Virus record (IMG/VR): IMGVR_UViG_3300009370_001221
Span: 171,364 to 235,363 of that record
DNA from: a virus
Direction: 5' to 3' (one strand)
Length of the DNA: 64,000 nt
Part shown: positions 8,515-17,909 of the stretch, in pieces
Layout of the letters: the number at the start of each line of letters is the position of its first letter
Numbering within the stretch: position 1 is the stretch's first letter
Program-made: the position numbers and the translations under genes
Notes under the pieces: model-generated
Seen by the model: only the letters and a program-made list of their open reading frames with translations
What the model was told of the DNA's origin: nothing
Database searches by the model: none

Positions 8515-11500
8515 ATGTACGACAAAATATATAGGAAAGATTATGATATTCAACAGGCGTCCGAAAGATGTAAAACGAGACATTATTGGTACATTGATAA
8601 TGGGGTTGATTGTAGTGATTTTGATTTTAATTGGACTCCTGTTCCATGGGAATCTAGATTTACTCACGTATTCCCTAGTAAATGGCAACGTGACGGAGGT
8701 ATTAGGTTAGTAAACAAAGACTATCCTAATGGCGATGTTAAATTTAATAAAGAAAAGCAAGTTAGTAGAGTTCCCATTAAAGATAAATGGGTACTTGATC
8801 CTGATACTGATTATATCCATTTTGATTTTAGCTGGCATCCAGATACATTTACAGGGGTATATACTTATGTCTTCCCATCACAGTGGCAACGTGATGGAGG
8901 TACTAGGTATGTAATAGAGCCTGACGCTCCTATTAAATACGTATCTGATCAAGTAACAGTAAGAATACCAAATAAGGATAATTGGAGGCTGAACAAATAT
9001 ACTGACTATACTAATTTCGACTTTAGTTGGCATCCAGATTTATCGCAAGGCGTGTATAATTATATATTCCCATCACAGTGGCAACGTGATGGCGGCACAC
9101 AATATATGGTTGACCGGCTCGCTTTTCCTAAGTACGTATCCGATCAAATAACAAAACGCATTAGTGATTTAAGATATTGGACAATACCAGATGATGTAGA
9201 TACTGATGCGTTTGACTTTAGTTGGCATCCTGATCCAGCACATGGATCATGGACATACGTTTTTCCTTCATTATGGCAACGTAATAGTAGCGTAACGTAT
9301 CGTATAATGCCAGACGCACCAAAAAAATATGTAAGTGATCAAGTAATACGTCCACTACCTAATAAAAAAGATTGGATAATTCCTGACAATATAGATGAGG
9401 ATAGTTTTGATTTTAGTTGGATGCCTGACCCAGATGATCCTCCATACATATATGTTTTTGGCACACAATGGCAAAAGGATGGCGGCCCAATATATAAAGT
9501 AGAAGGTGCTACTGAAATATCTTACTGTACTGAACAATATGCAAAAGCAGTACCGGGTAGAATGCGTCACTGGCATATAACACCAACAGGCACAGACTAT
9601 AGTTCATTTGATTTTAGTTGGCATCCAGAAGAGGCACAAAAAGACTATAAACACATATTTGGTACACAATGGCAAAGAACAAGTCCTATATATTACTATA
9701 GCGGAAGTGATCCTAACCCTAAAGTAAATTACGTAAGTGACCAACGTGTTACAATGAAAAGTAATGCGTTGCCACGTTACACAATAGAAACAACACTAGA
9801 AGATTTAATAGAATCACATCCTGAAGAACGCTTTTGGGCGTTAAATGCAGAGATGGATTATGACAAGTTTGATTTTAGTTGGCATCCTGATTTAAGTCAA
9901 ATGGATTATGTCCATGTGTTTGGTTCTCAGTGGCAAAAGCATAGTCAAACATACTATGTTAATGCTCCTGCTTATTTGAAAGGTAATACCCACTTAAATT
10001 TTGTGGGTGATCAAAAGGTAGTAGCGAATAGTACTCTAGATATATTTTATATGGACAGAGGTGGTGAAGGAAGTAAGGAACGCTTCAATTCACTGGCTCT
10101 GAGACACTCTCAGACGCTCAAGACACGCTACTTTGGTAATACTCGCGATACTTTACTGCGTTGTGCTAAAAAATGCAAGACAAAGCGTTTTTGGGCGGTG
10201 TCAAGTGAGAATAGTTATGGTGATTTTAATTTTGACTGGCATTGTGAGCCATGGCAAAATGGTATGCTCCATGTGTTTGGTTCAAAATGGAATAAATGGA
10301 GTAATACGTTCCTTGTAAATGCTGATGACTTTATTCGTACGTTTGATTGGGCAGATAAAATAGAGGATGTGTATAATTTAAACTTCGTAGAGGATCAACT
10401 AGTAACTACACTGGATGATTTAAACAATATTATATTTTTGGACTTTGGTAACAGTAATGCTGAAGAAGCATATGAAACTGTATACAGTAAGCACCCAAGA
10501 GTTAAACGTATACGCTTTTTTGACAACTATTTGGATACATTTAAGAGAATAATGGCCAAAGCCGATACAGATTATTTTTGGGTCACTAGTAGCATATGCG
10601 ATTATAGCCAATTTGACTTTAGTTGGCAACCGGAGCCGTGGCAGGACACAATGTTACACACATTCCAAAGCGGAGAACAGAAGTTTGGTGATACTTTCTA
10701 TGTTAATAAGGCACATGCAGAGGAACAGTTAAAAGATATTAAGTTATTGGACTGGTATGACAAAGTAAACTATTGTAATGAGCAAATAGTAACAAGAACA
10801 GAGTGGCCTGAAGTAATATATGACACAGATTTAGTTACTGCTATAAAAGAACACACATTTGAGTCACCTTATGTTGCTTTTAAACATAGATCAATGGCCG
10901 AATATAAAACAAATTACGACCCAAGTGTTTGGCGCTCAGAAGATCGCTCTTTACACGTACTTTCACAGAGTGGATCTGTGTCCGTAGTACCGAAAGACTG
11001 TAAAGAGCAAATTTCAAGGCAAGTTTATGACTATCCCTATATCTTGCGCCACGAAGGCATTTATATGCCCGATAAACCACAAGATATAGTGTTTATTTCA
11101 TATGATGAAAAGAATGCCCAGGAAAACTATGAAGTGTTATTAAAATCCTTTCCATATGCTAAACGAGTTGATGGCGTAGAGGGTATGCTTAATGCTATGC
11201 AAGAAGCGGCACGTATATGTGAAACTCCATACTTTTATGCTGTATTTGCTAAAACAGTATTGCATGAAAACTTTAAATTCAACTACCAACCCGATTGGTT
11301 ATCTAATCCTAAAAACTATGTCTTTTATGCGTATAATCCTGTGTTAGACTATAGTTATGGACACGGTAGTATTGTTATGTACGATGCAGAGTGGCTTAAG
11401 GATGTTACAGAGGCAGAATTAGATATAGATTTTACAACTACACACGAAATAGAAGTAATACCTGAGGTAAGTTGTATAAACGTATTTGACAGTGAATATA

Positions 11501-11736
11501 GTGCGTGGCGCACAGCGTTTAGAGAAGCATATAAGTTATGTGCCAGTAATACTGTAGAGGACAAGTATAGATTAAAGTTATGGACTACAAAAGACAATAC
11601 AGAGTTTGGAGAGTATAGTAAGCAAGGTGCTTTATGTGGTGTAGAACATTACAGCAAAATACAAGATGATTTTAATATTACTGACTGGAAGTGGTTAAGG
11701 AAGCAATTTGATCTATGGTATTCGCGACCTGTATAG
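8515..11736 (+). CDS. Giant repeat protein with FDFSWHPD units
   Basis: 1073 aa, built from about nine recognisable and two degenerate copies of a 60-70 residue unit. The unit runs FW..D.D...FDFSWHPD....Y.YVFPSQWQRDGG..Y......KYVSDQ. From about residue 505 the units are preceded by a Rossmann-like stretch (for example NIIFLDFGNSNAEEAYETVY, then TDYFWVTSS), so the ancestral module resembles part of a glycosyltransferase-like fold lacking an obvious DxD. No signal peptide or membrane helix. Its 3' end overlaps the convergent oxidoreductase gene by 59 bases. Function unknown; binding or recognition of sugars is a guess. Confidence 0.75.
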   Translation: MYDKIYRKDYDIQQASERCKTRHYWYIDNGVDCSDFDFNWTPVPWESRFTHVFPSKWQRDGGIRLVNKDYPNGDVKFNKEKQVSRVPIKDKWVLDPDTDYIHFDFSWHPDTFTGVYTYVFPSQWQRDGGTRYVIEPDAPIKYVSDQVTVRIPNKDNWRLNKYTDYTNFDFSWHPDLSQGVYNYIFPSQWQRDGGTQYMVDRLAFPKYVSDQITKRISDLRYWTIPDDVDTDAFDFSWHPDPAHGSWTYVFPSLWQRNSSVTYRIMPDAPKKYVSDQVIRPLPNKKDWIIPDNIDEDSFDFSWMPDPDDPPYIYVFGTQWQKDGGPIYKVEGATEISYCTEQYAKAVPGRMRHWHITPTGTDYSSFDFSWHPEEAQKDYKHIFGTQWQRTSPIYYYSGSDPNPKVNYVSDQRVTMKSNALPRYTIETTLEDLIESHPEERFWALNAEMDYDKFDFSWHPDLSQMDYVHVFGSQWQKHSQTYYVNAPAYLKGNTHLNFVGDQKVVANSTLDIFYMDRGGEGSKERFNSLALRHSQTLKTRYFGNTRDTLLRCAKKCKTKRFWAVSSENSYGDFNFDWHCEPWQNGMLHVFGSKWNKWSNTFLVNADDFIRTFDWADKIEDVYNLNFVEDQLVTTLDDLNNIIFLDFGNSNAEEAYETVYSKHPRVKRIRFFDNYLDTFKRIMAKADTDYFWVTSSICDYSQFDFSWQPEPWQDTMLHTFQSGEQKFGDTFYVNKAHAEEQLKDIKLLDWYDKVNYCNEQIVTRTEWPEVIYDTDLVTAIKEHTFESPYVAFKHRSMAEYKTNYDPSVWRSEDRSLHVLSQSGSVSVVPKDCKEQISRQVYDYPYILRHEGIYMPDKPQDIVFISYDEKNAQENYEVLLKSFPYAKRVDGVEGMLNAMQEAARICETPYFYAVFAKTVLHENFKFNYQPDWLSNPKNYVFYAYNPVLDYSYGHGSIVMYDAEWLKDVTEAELDIDFTTTHEIEVIPEVSCINVFDSEYSAWRTAFREAYKLCASNTVEDKYRLKLWTTKDNTEFGEYSKQGALCGVEHYSKIQDDFNITDWKWLRKQFDLWYSRPV
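8620..11350 (+). repeat. Tandem protein-coding repeat array (FDFSWHPD units)
   Basis: Coding repeat within the 1073-aa gene. Successive units are spaced about 185-200 bases apart in the first six copies and further apart later. The conserved codons spell (D/T)FDFSWHPD and (Y/V)(V/I)F(P/G)(S/T)QWQ(R/K). DNA identity between the second and third units is obvious by eye (for example ttcccatcacagtggcaacg), while later units are diverged, which suggests recent expansion at the 5' end. Confidence 0.8.
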
Positions 11737-12589
11737 CATTAGTAACATCTGATTTTGGTGTTTCGCGTGTTTCCACGCAATCTATAAAGTGTCCTAATTC
11801 GTTTTCTAAAGGCGTTCTTCCTGTATAAGGAATAACTTCAGTTTGTATATCTTTATTCAACCTATTGTTTTCTAACTTACTATGATTAGTAATAGTTAAA
11901 GTTTCCTCGTCAGTATCCCATATAGCACAGCCTTTGGTGCCTATTACTGTAACTATTCGTTTACGCATAGGACTATACCAACCAACATCTACTTCTACAG
12001 AAACACCGTAACAATGCCCAGTAAAATGTATTCTGTCATAAGTTGTAGCATAGTTATTACTTAAATTATAAACGTTAACGTCCTTTACAACTATGGAATT
12101 ATCCATAAGGTACTGTATAATACTAATGTCATGTGGTGCTAAACTTAATAATGGTGTTGTTTTAGTTTGATATATGCCCCAATTAAGACGCTCTGTTTTA
12201 ATATGTCTTATCTCACCTAATACGCCGTCTGTTATTAGTTGTTTTAGTGTTATACAATGGGGATGATATAAAAATATATGTCCTACCATTAAAACTTGAT
12301 CATCTTGTAATATGTCGCGTAACTCTTTACATTGCTCTAATGTTTCTGCTAACGGTTTTTCAACGTAAACATCATGGCCGTTTAGTATTAGTTTTCTTGC
12401 TGATGTATAATGATCCCATAATGGTGTAGCAAGTATAACAGGGTCTAACGTGTCTATTTCATCAATAGTTTGTCCGTTTTTAATGTCTATAATTTGTGGT
12501 ACTATGCCCTGCCTTTCAATAGCATGGGCCACCTTTGTACCCCAGTAGCCTGCGCCAACTAACCAAATTTTATTAATATCAAAAGCCAT
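11678..12589 (-). CDS. Gfo/Idh/MocA-family oxidoreductase
   Basis: 303-aa NAD(P)-dependent sugar dehydrogenase of the Gfo/Idh/MocA family. The N-terminal Rossmann motif is IWLVGAGYWGTKVAHAI, and the family signature DVYVEKPLAET carries the EKP motif. LLSLAPHDISII holds the catalytic-region HD. The C-terminal substrate domain is complete. It overlaps the upstream aminotransferase gene by 11 bases on the same strand, giving the classical 3-keto sugar oxidoreductase plus aminotransferase pairing of amino-sugar pathways. The 3' end overlaps the convergent repeat-protein gene. Confidence 0.9.
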   Translation of the reverse strand: MAFDINKIWLVGAGYWGTKVAHAIERQGIVPQIIDIKNGQTIDEIDTLDPVILATPLWDHYTSARKLILNGHDVYVEKPLAETLEQCKELRDILQDDQVLMVGHIFLYHPHCITLKQLITDGVLGEIRHIKTERLNWGIYQTKTTPLLSLAPHDISIIQYLMDNSIVVKDVNVYNLSNNYATTYDRIHFTGHCYGVSVEVDVGWYSPMRKRIVTVIGTKGCAIWDTDEETLTITNHSKLENNRLNKDIQTEVIPYTGRTPLENELGHFIDCVETRETPKSDVTNAIQVANTIDQIASLTTSSQ

Positions 12590-13712
12590 TTGCTGTTTCT
12601 ATAATATAATCTTGTTGTTCGTCTGTTAAACTATGATAGCAAGGTAGACTTACTATGCTATGAGCAACTCTTTCTGCATTTGGACAATTACCCGGATAAT
12701 TTTCATAAGCAGGTTGTTTTGTCATTGGAACACGATAATGTACATTACATTGTATGCCGTTATTGTTCATATAGCTTATAAAATCATCCCTGTATTGCTC
12801 AAGTAATGTACCAAAGTATCCAGGAATTTCCCGCATCATTATAACGTAAACATACCAGGTATGTGTATTATCAGGAAGTGCTTGTGGTGTTACAAACTTA
12901 TCTTGATCAAGCATTTCATTATATTTTGTGCATATTTCACGTTTACGTTCAAGCCAATTGGCCAAATAAGGTAATTTTGCCTCTACAATTTTTGCTTGTA
13001 TGTTATCTATTCTAGCATTATAACCCATTGTGTGATATAACCACTTATCATTCCTGCCATGATCTCTATACATTCGTGCCTTGTCAATTAGTCCTTTCTT
13101 GCCAGTAATAGCACCAGCGTCACCCATCGCACCTAAATTTTTAACAGGATTAAAACTAAAACAAGTTAAGTCTACTAAATTACCAACACGTTGTCCTTTA
13201 TATTTTGCACCAAAACTTTGTGCGGCATCTTCAATTAACCGCAAGCCATGATAATCGTCACTAGAATGGTTATCTACTATCTCTTTTAGTTTATCAATAT
13301 CTGGTGTTTGCCCATAAGTGTCTACAAACAATATTGCTCGAGTCTTAGTGTTTATTGCTTCTTCTACTTTGTTTACATCAATTAAATAATTATGGTCTAT
13401 ATCCACAAATACAGGAGTAGCACCTACTTGTAAAATTGCTTCAGCCGTGCTTACAAAAGTATGTGGTGTAGTAATTATTTCTTGTCCGGTCCAGTCCAAT
13501 TGAAGTGATAACAATGCACACAATAAAGCAGTTGATCCACTACCTGTTGAAGCACATGCTTCAGCACCTGTGTATTCTGCCATAACGTTTTCAAAATTAT
13601 CTGTTACTGGACCAGTAATAAAATGACTGCCGTCTATACAATATTGTATAGCGGCGTCTATATCTTCTTTTGCTTCAATATATTGACTTTTAAGATCTGT
13701 AAAAGGAATCAT
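12579..13712 (-). CDS. DegT/DnrJ/EryC1 aminotransferase
   Basis: 377-aa PLP-dependent sugar aminotransferase. Visible family features are IPFTDLKSQYIEAKEDID at the start, EACASTGSGSTALLCAL, IEDAAQSFGAKYKGQRVGN and CFSFNPVKNLGAMGDAGAI, which contains the PLP-binding Lys. Near the C-terminus CNVHYRVPMTKQPAYE matches the conserved HYP-like region. It lies between the oxidoreductase and the epimerase and overlaps both, so the three form one unit making an amino sugar, probably for the phage's or host's glycan. Confidence 0.93.
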   Translation of the reverse strand: MIPFTDLKSQYIEAKEDIDAAIQYCIDGSHFITGPVTDNFENVMAEYTGAEACASTGSGSTALLCALLSLQLDWTGQEIITTPHTFVSTAEAILQVGATPVFVDIDHNYLIDVNKVEEAINTKTRAILFVDTYGQTPDIDKLKEIVDNHSSDDYHGLRLIEDAAQSFGAKYKGQRVGNLVDLTCFSFNPVKNLGAMGDAGAITGKKGLIDKARMYRDHGRNDKWLYHTMGYNARIDNIQAKIVEAKLPYLANWLERKREICTKYNEMLDQDKFVTPQALPDNTHTWYVYVIMMREIPGYFGTLLEQYRDDFISYMNNNGIQCNVHYRVPMTKQPAYENYPGNCPNAERVAHSIVSLPCYHSLTDEQQDYIIETANGF

Positions 13713-14679
13713 CTTTATCTCTTAACCATTCCCAAGTATCAACAAACCCTTCTTCAATGTCTATTATGGGATCATATCCGAGTAAGTTTCTTGCTTTAGT
13801 ATTACTACATGTGCCACGTTTACCAAACGCTTCGTTATGCTCTGCTATTTTTATTTGACTATTGCTGTTAGTTACTTCAATTGCTACTGTTGCCGCTTCA
13901 ACTAGAGTGCGGCTTCTTTCTCTTGTAATGTTGAATGTTTCATCAGCGGCCCTATCGTTTAATACACATTGCACCATACCTTTTATAAAGTCATCCATGT
14001 GTGTAAAGTCTATACTTGAGTCTCCATTAACATATATAGTTTCATTGTTTGCGGCCTGCAATAAAAATTTCGGAACAACTCTGTCTATTATATCACGTGG
14101 TCCATATACAGCACTCGGACGTACAATAGTATATTCTACATTGTGTTCGTTACAGTATCGTTTAACAATGCCTTCACTCGCTAGTTTTAATATACCATAA
14201 TCGCTTTTGGGTTGCATTTGATTCCAATCTTCTCTCATGCCATAAAAATGTCCGCCTGATGGCCAATCACCATATACCATACTGCTACTAACGTGGATAA
14301 ATCGTTTAATGATACCTTGACTACCATATAATAAATTGTATACGCCTTTAACAAGGGAGTCGCAAGCCATTACGGGGTCATATTGTACTAATTTTACGCG
14401 AGAGAATGCCGCTAGGTTAACTATAATGTCTGGTTCGTATTTCTCTATTACCCTAGCAATACCTTTAGTGTTTTTAATATTTTCGTGTACAGGTGCCCGT
14501 AGTTTAGTTTGACTCATAAACTTTTGGCGATTAGAGGTCGTTATCCAAAACTCTCTAGGAGGGATTACGCCGTAATCAGTCTGTATATCTACAATAAGGA
14601 TAGAGTGGCCAAGTGTTTCTAGTGCAACGGATAAATTATGCCCTATAAACCCTGCGCCACCAGCAATTAGTATTTTCAT
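13690..14679 (-). CDS. NAD-dependent epimerase/dehydratase
   Basis: Extended short-chain dehydrogenase (about 329 aa) acting on nucleotide sugars. The N-terminal MKILIAGGAGFIGHNL is the GxxGxxG NAD-binding motif, SSSMVYGD holds the catalytic Ser/Thr region, and SDYGILKLASE the YxxxK pair. TIVRPSAVYGPRD is the conserved substrate-loop motif. I placed the start at the ATG giving an ATGA overlap with ThyX rather than at a TTG two codons upstream. Coupled to the aminotransferase downstream. Confidence 0.92.
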   Translation of the reverse strand: MKILIAGGAGFIGHNLSVALETLGHSILIVDIQTDYGVIPPREFWITTSNRQKFMSQTKLRAPVHENIKNTKGIARVIEKYEPDIIVNLAAFSRVKLVQYDPVMACDSLVKGVYNLLYGSQGIIKRFIHVSSSMVYGDWPSGGHFYGMREDWNQMQPKSDYGILKLASEGIVKRYCNEHNVEYTIVRPSAVYGPRDIIDRVVPKFLLQAANNETIYVNGDSSIDFTHMDDFIKGMVQCVLNDRAADETFNITRERSRTLVEAATVAIEVTNSNSQIKIAEHNEAFGKRGTCSNTKARNLLGYDPIIDIEEGFVDTWEWLRDKDDSFYRS

Positions 14680-15578
14680 AGCCAAGTTGATTTAAATTCA
14701 TTAAGGTCCCTTTTACTTATACCATATTTTTTAGCAACGCCGTCTTCGCCTCTAAAATCCTCTAATATGTTAAGCCACTTTTCTTTATCAATTAGTCTTT
14801 TAAGTATATCAACTTCCATTCTGCTTAAAGTGTGTGCGTTTTCTATAAAATCTTCATATGCTTCAGAGGCAATTGGAAACTTTTCTTTGACTAAACTATA
14901 CATTGTGCGAGCAAGTTCTTGTATTTCCCACTGAGCGTGTTCATCCGCTCGTAGTTTGGTGTAATGGAAAAAGTTGTTTAAGTCTATTTTCCAATATAGT
15001 TCTGTGTAGTTGTTAAGTGGCAACACGATACGAGACAGTTCCCTAGACAAGCCTTGGCGATCTACAAAGTTATAATTGTCGTTCGGGTGCTCTCCTAAAA
15101 GACTTAAATAATCGTCGTAGTTTGATGCACCAATACGTTTAATAGTATTAAAGCACATCTGCTCTTCCATAGGAGGTAGTTTACCTCCGCGGCCTTGCTT
15201 GTTACTTGTACTCTGTGGCTTTAGATTGTCTCTATTTGGGATATAGAATTCGTCTGACATAACACTATATCTTCCAGAGTACTCGTTTAAGTTTGCTGTC
15301 CTATGTCGTACGTGTTGCCTCATAACGAAGATAGGCATCTTTAAGTGGAACTTAACTTCGCACATTTCTACGGGAGATGTATGTTTGTGCTTAACTAGAT
15401 ATCTTATTAATGCTCTATCGTTTCTAGTTCCTTTGGTACCCTTACCATAAGAAACACGGGCCGCTTGGACTATCGACTCATCAGTTCCCATAGTGTCTAT
15501 GAGTCCTACGAAGCCGTGGTCCAAATACTTTACATAGTTTGTACTGCTTTCAAAATCAATGTCATTAACTTGTGTCAT
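14676..15578 (-). CDS. thyX: Flavin-dependent thymidylate synthase
   Basis: ThyX, 300 aa, makes dTMP from dUMP using methylenetetrahydrofolate, FAD and NADPH. The family motif is present as RHRTANLNEYSGRYS, and VKHKHTSPVEMCEVKF precedes it as in other ThyX proteins. Phages of this group often carry thyX to supply dTMP during replication. The length is somewhat longer than the common 220-250 aa because of a long C-terminal helix region. It is linked by ATGA-type overlaps to the epimerase gene and to the preceding small gene. Confidence 0.96.
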   Translation of the reverse strand: MTQVNDIDFESSTNYVKYLDHGFVGLIDTMGTDESIVQAARVSYGKGTKGTRNDRALIRYLVKHKHTSPVEMCEVKFHLKMPIFVMRQHVRHRTANLNEYSGRYSVMSDEFYIPNRDNLKPQSTSNKQGRGGKLPPMEEQMCFNTIKRIGASNYDDYLSLLGEHPNDNYNFVDRQGLSRELSRIVLPLNNYTELYWKIDLNNFFHYTKLRADEHAQWEIQELARTMYSLVKEKFPIASEAYEDFIENAHTLSRMEVDILKRLIDKEKWLNILEDFRGEDGVAKKYGISKRDLNEFKSTWL

Positions 15579-15898
15579 AAATTTTTCAATGTTTCGTCTG
15601 TGGTTGATTGAATATCCGTTGATATTTTTCCGATGTTTAAAATATAATCAACGGAGACTATTTCATCTTCAAATTCTTCCATTCGTTCTTCTAAAGCAAT
15701 TTCTAAATCTTCTGGTGGAATGCCTTGTTGTAATAATTCTACTACACTAACAATAATTTCTTGTTTACCTATAGTATGTACTACTAAATGGTCAATATAT
15801 TCCACAGGTATGTTGGTTATATCAACCCCCTCTATTATTGTCTCCCACCTATTTAAAAATGCTCTAGTTAAACAAATACTATCATTAGGCTGTGGCAC
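15575..15898 (-). CDS. Hypothetical acidic protein, 107 aa
   Basis: I do not recognise a family. The protein is acidic and mostly helical in appearance (ELLQQGIPPEDLEIALEERM), with no membrane segment. It overlaps thyX by 4 bases and the preceding gene by 14, so it is part of the same transcript. It may be a small regulatory or structural phage protein; no function can be assigned. Confidence 0.65.
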   Translation of the reverse strand: MPQPNDSICLTRAFLNRWETIIEGVDITNIPVEYIDHLVVHTIGKQEIIVSVVELLQQGIPPEDLEIALEERMEEFEDEIVSVDYILNIGKISTDIQSTTDETLKNL

Positions 15899-16454
15899 GA
15901 GCCTTAGTCTTCTTTTTAGTTGTTGCTTTCTTTTTGACTGTTTTTGGCATCAACTCATCTGCCTCTTCTCTTAACCTCGCCGCTTCTGATTCCATCATTG
16001 CAGCTTGATTATTAAGACTTTCAGCAATTTGTGCATCACTCATTACACTTCCATCTTCTGTTTGACTTTGCTGTGCAACTACGGCGGGACTGCCAGTATC
16101 ACTACTTACTTCATTTGCTCTAATTGCATCATTTACTTGATTTAATGGAACTGCATTCTGTGAATCAGGCGTTAGTGCTACATCGTTTGTTGGAAGTTTC
16201 ATTATTTTGCGAGTAGAATGTAATGTTTCCAAAATAGGACGTCCTTCTTTATTCATATGGTGATGTAGCACATCAGCCAATTGATTGGATTGTTGCCCTT
16301 CAAGGCCCTCTAATACTGCCATTAAAGAGTCGTGTTCTGTCTCTGGTAACGATCTTGTCTTTACCACTAAACAATTATCTGGCTCGCCGGGAACTTCCCT
16401 GAAAAGTACTACTACTTTGTCGCTTGTTGATATTTGCTTGCCAACGTGTTTCAT
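15885..16454 (-). CDS. Conserved phage-type protein with basic tail, 189 aa
   Basis: The N-terminal half is a compact domain (KVVVLFREVPGEPDNCLVV), the middle is low-complexity S/T/Q-rich, and a helical segment is followed by a strongly basic end (TVKKKATTKKKTKARATA). The layout resembles T4-like phage proteins with a disordered linker and a DNA-associating tail. A good ribosome-binding site (AGGAG) precedes the ATG. Function unknown. Confidence 0.65.
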   Translation of the reverse strand: MKHVGKQISTSDKVVVLFREVPGEPDNCLVVKTRSLPETEHDSLMAVLEGLEGQQSNQLADVLHHHMNKEGRPILETLHSTRKIMKLPTNDVALTPDSQNAVPLNQVNDAIRANEVSSDTGSPAVVAQQSQTEDGSVMSDAQIAESLNNQAAMMESEAARLREEADELMPKTVKKKATTKKKTKARATA

Positions 16455-16463
16455 ATATTTCTC

Positions 16464-16778
16464 CTATTCCTCATCTGCAGGTGGTTCAATCTCTGCTGTT
16501 GGTGTATCATCATCTTCAGCTGGTGTATCTGGTGCTGGAACATGATGTTGTAAAAATGCTATTAATCTATCATAAGTCATACCAACTGCCGATAGTTCAG
16601 CGGCATTGAAAGCACCCCTACGGGAACTTACTTCAATAATTTGTTTTACTGCGGCTAAATCTGCTAAATTGAATGCAGGTACTTCATTATGATTGTGTTC
16701 TTGATCACCACCCTCATGTGAATGTGTTGTGCCGTCGTCGTGTGTATGCTCTAATGGGTCTACTGTTTCGTCAGACAT
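16464..16778 (-). CDS. Conserved phage protein with His-rich N-terminus, 104 aa
   Basis: The N-terminal 33 residues are acidic and His-rich (HTHDDGTTHSHEGGDQEHNH). A compact helical domain follows (FNLADLAAVKQIIEVSSRRG, then ELSAVGMTYDRLIAFLQ), and the C-terminus is acidic and Pro-rich. The central domain resembles a small conserved protein of marine T4-like phages. The start has a strong AGGAG. The His clusters could bind metal, which is speculative. Confidence 0.65.
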   Translation of the reverse strand: MSDETVDPLEHTHDDGTTHSHEGGDQEHNHNEVPAFNLADLAAVKQIIEVSSRRGAFNAAELSAVGMTYDRLIAFLQHHVPAPDTPAEDDDTPTAEIEPPADEE

Positions 16779-16802
16779 TTTGTTCTCCTGATAAGTACTG
16801 TT

Positions 16803-17309
16803 ATGAAAATACTAATATCCTTAATATTGTCACTAATATTTATTATCCCTGTCTCCGCACAGGAAAAAAGTGATGTGGGTCCTAACTACTCTGAAGAGCA
16901 AATTCAAGAGCTTTTAAACACAGTTCAAGAAGGTGTTGAGTGTCAAATGGCAAATAACTCCCTTAAGGCAGATTTAACATACTATAAAATTATTAATAGT
17001 GTATTAAAAGCGCCTGAACCAGAAGTATTGGCTAAAATAGAAGAAAAAATAGAGAAAAATAGAGTTTTATTTGAAGCATTTGTTACAGGATTAACTCAAG
17101 CATTAATTAATGTAGAAAGATTTACTGAGGAAGAAATCCAACAAATGTTTGTTGAATGGGTTAATTTTTCTAATACTAAAATAGAAACTCGTAAGTCAAT
17201 TGGTTATAGAGATGGTTTATTAGAGCAACATCTTATAGAAACTTTTGAATATATTAATATGTGTAGAAGGTGGGAAAAAAGTTTAATGGGTGAGATGGCA
17301 CCTAACTAA
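16803..17309 (+). CDS. Secreted hypothetical protein, 168 aa
   Basis: The N-terminus is a clear Sec signal peptide (MKILISLILSLIFIIPVSAQ, cleavage likely after VSA). The mature part is helical and charged, with two Cys (VECQMANN and INMCRRW). It is transcribed divergently from the His-rich gene, with only 24 bases between the two start codons, and its end overlaps the convergent 17302 gene by 8 bases. Exported phage proteins of this kind may act in the periplasm; no family recognised. Confidence 0.65.
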   Translation: MKILISLILSLIFIIPVSAQEKSDVGPNYSEEQIQELLNTVQEGVECQMANNSLKADLTYYKIINSVLKAPEPEVLAKIEEKIEKNRVLFEAFVTGLTQALINVERFTEEEIQQMFVEWVNFSNTKIETRKSIGYRDGLLEQHLIETFEYINMCRRWEKSLMGEMAPN

Positions 17310-17685
17310 GATACTCACAGGATAAAGCAAAATAACTCGCTTCATTAGGGATTTCAAATCCAATCTGCCACTCTATGTACCAAATCAGATCAAATAGTTC
17401 ATCCTGTGTTAAACGTCCAGCACGTTGTTTAGATGGAGGTCTAATATATACTTGTTCATCCGTTGTTACTATTTGTTTTTGTATGCCGTAGCGTCCTTCC
17501 AAATTTAAATATATCCATTGATTTATTCGTTCAATATTCTTTTCTCTAGCACTGGCTTTGAATCGCGCCGCAGATTTTGTACTTTTGTTAATAATAATTT
17601 TAGTAAAATAAGGTGGGATCGTAGGAACTACGCGCTCGTCTGTAACGTTTAATGGATTTATAGTTTTAGTTTTATATAGACTCAT
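17302..17685 (-). CDS. Hypothetical protein, 127 aa
   Basis: I recognise no domain. The N-terminal half is basic (KSAARFKASAREKNIERINQW) and the C-terminal half is acidic/aromatic. It overlaps the small membrane protein gene by 4 bases and is probably co-transcribed with it. Confidence 0.6.
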   Translation of the reverse strand: MSLYKTKTINPLNVTDERVVPTIPPYFTKIIINKSTKSAARFKASAREKNIERINQWIYLNLEGRYGIQKQIVTTDEQVYIRPPSKQRAGRLTQDELFDLIWYIEWQIGFEIPNEASYFALSCEYLS

Positions 17686-17909
17686 CCGAATATTAACCCT
17701 ACTATGTATATAGTAAGAACGCCAAAATTTAATAGGAAAAGACTAGGTTCTCGCCATAAAAGACTAACAATAGTCCACAGAGCGTTTGCTAATAGAAATA
17801 CATAAATGTATAATGGATGTATATTAAACGCCGCCAGTAAAGAACCTATTACTAATACTGATGACGCGGTCCACGCTAAGACTTGGTAAGGTTTTCTAGT
17901 GTTCGCCAT
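17682..17909 (-). CDS. Small membrane protein, ~75 aa
   Basis: Three hydrophobic stretches are visible (VLAWTASSVLVIGSLLAAF, YIYVFLLANALWTIVSLL and LFLLNFGVLTIYIVGLIF), so this is a small integral membrane protein. I chose the ATG at MANTRKPYQ rather than the upstream TTG. The gene overlaps the 3' end of the HAD gene by 34 bases. Its topology resembles small phage membrane proteins; a holin-like role is possible but unsupported. Confidence 0.55.
   Translation of the reverse strand: MANTRKPYQVLAWTASSVLVIGSLLAAFNIHPLYIYVFLLANALWTIVSLLWREPSLFLLNFGVLTIYIVGLIFG

Noticed and set aside
16464-16778. His-rich protein as a metal chaperone
   Set aside because: Only the disordered N-terminal tail is His-rich; there is no recognisable metal-transfer domain.
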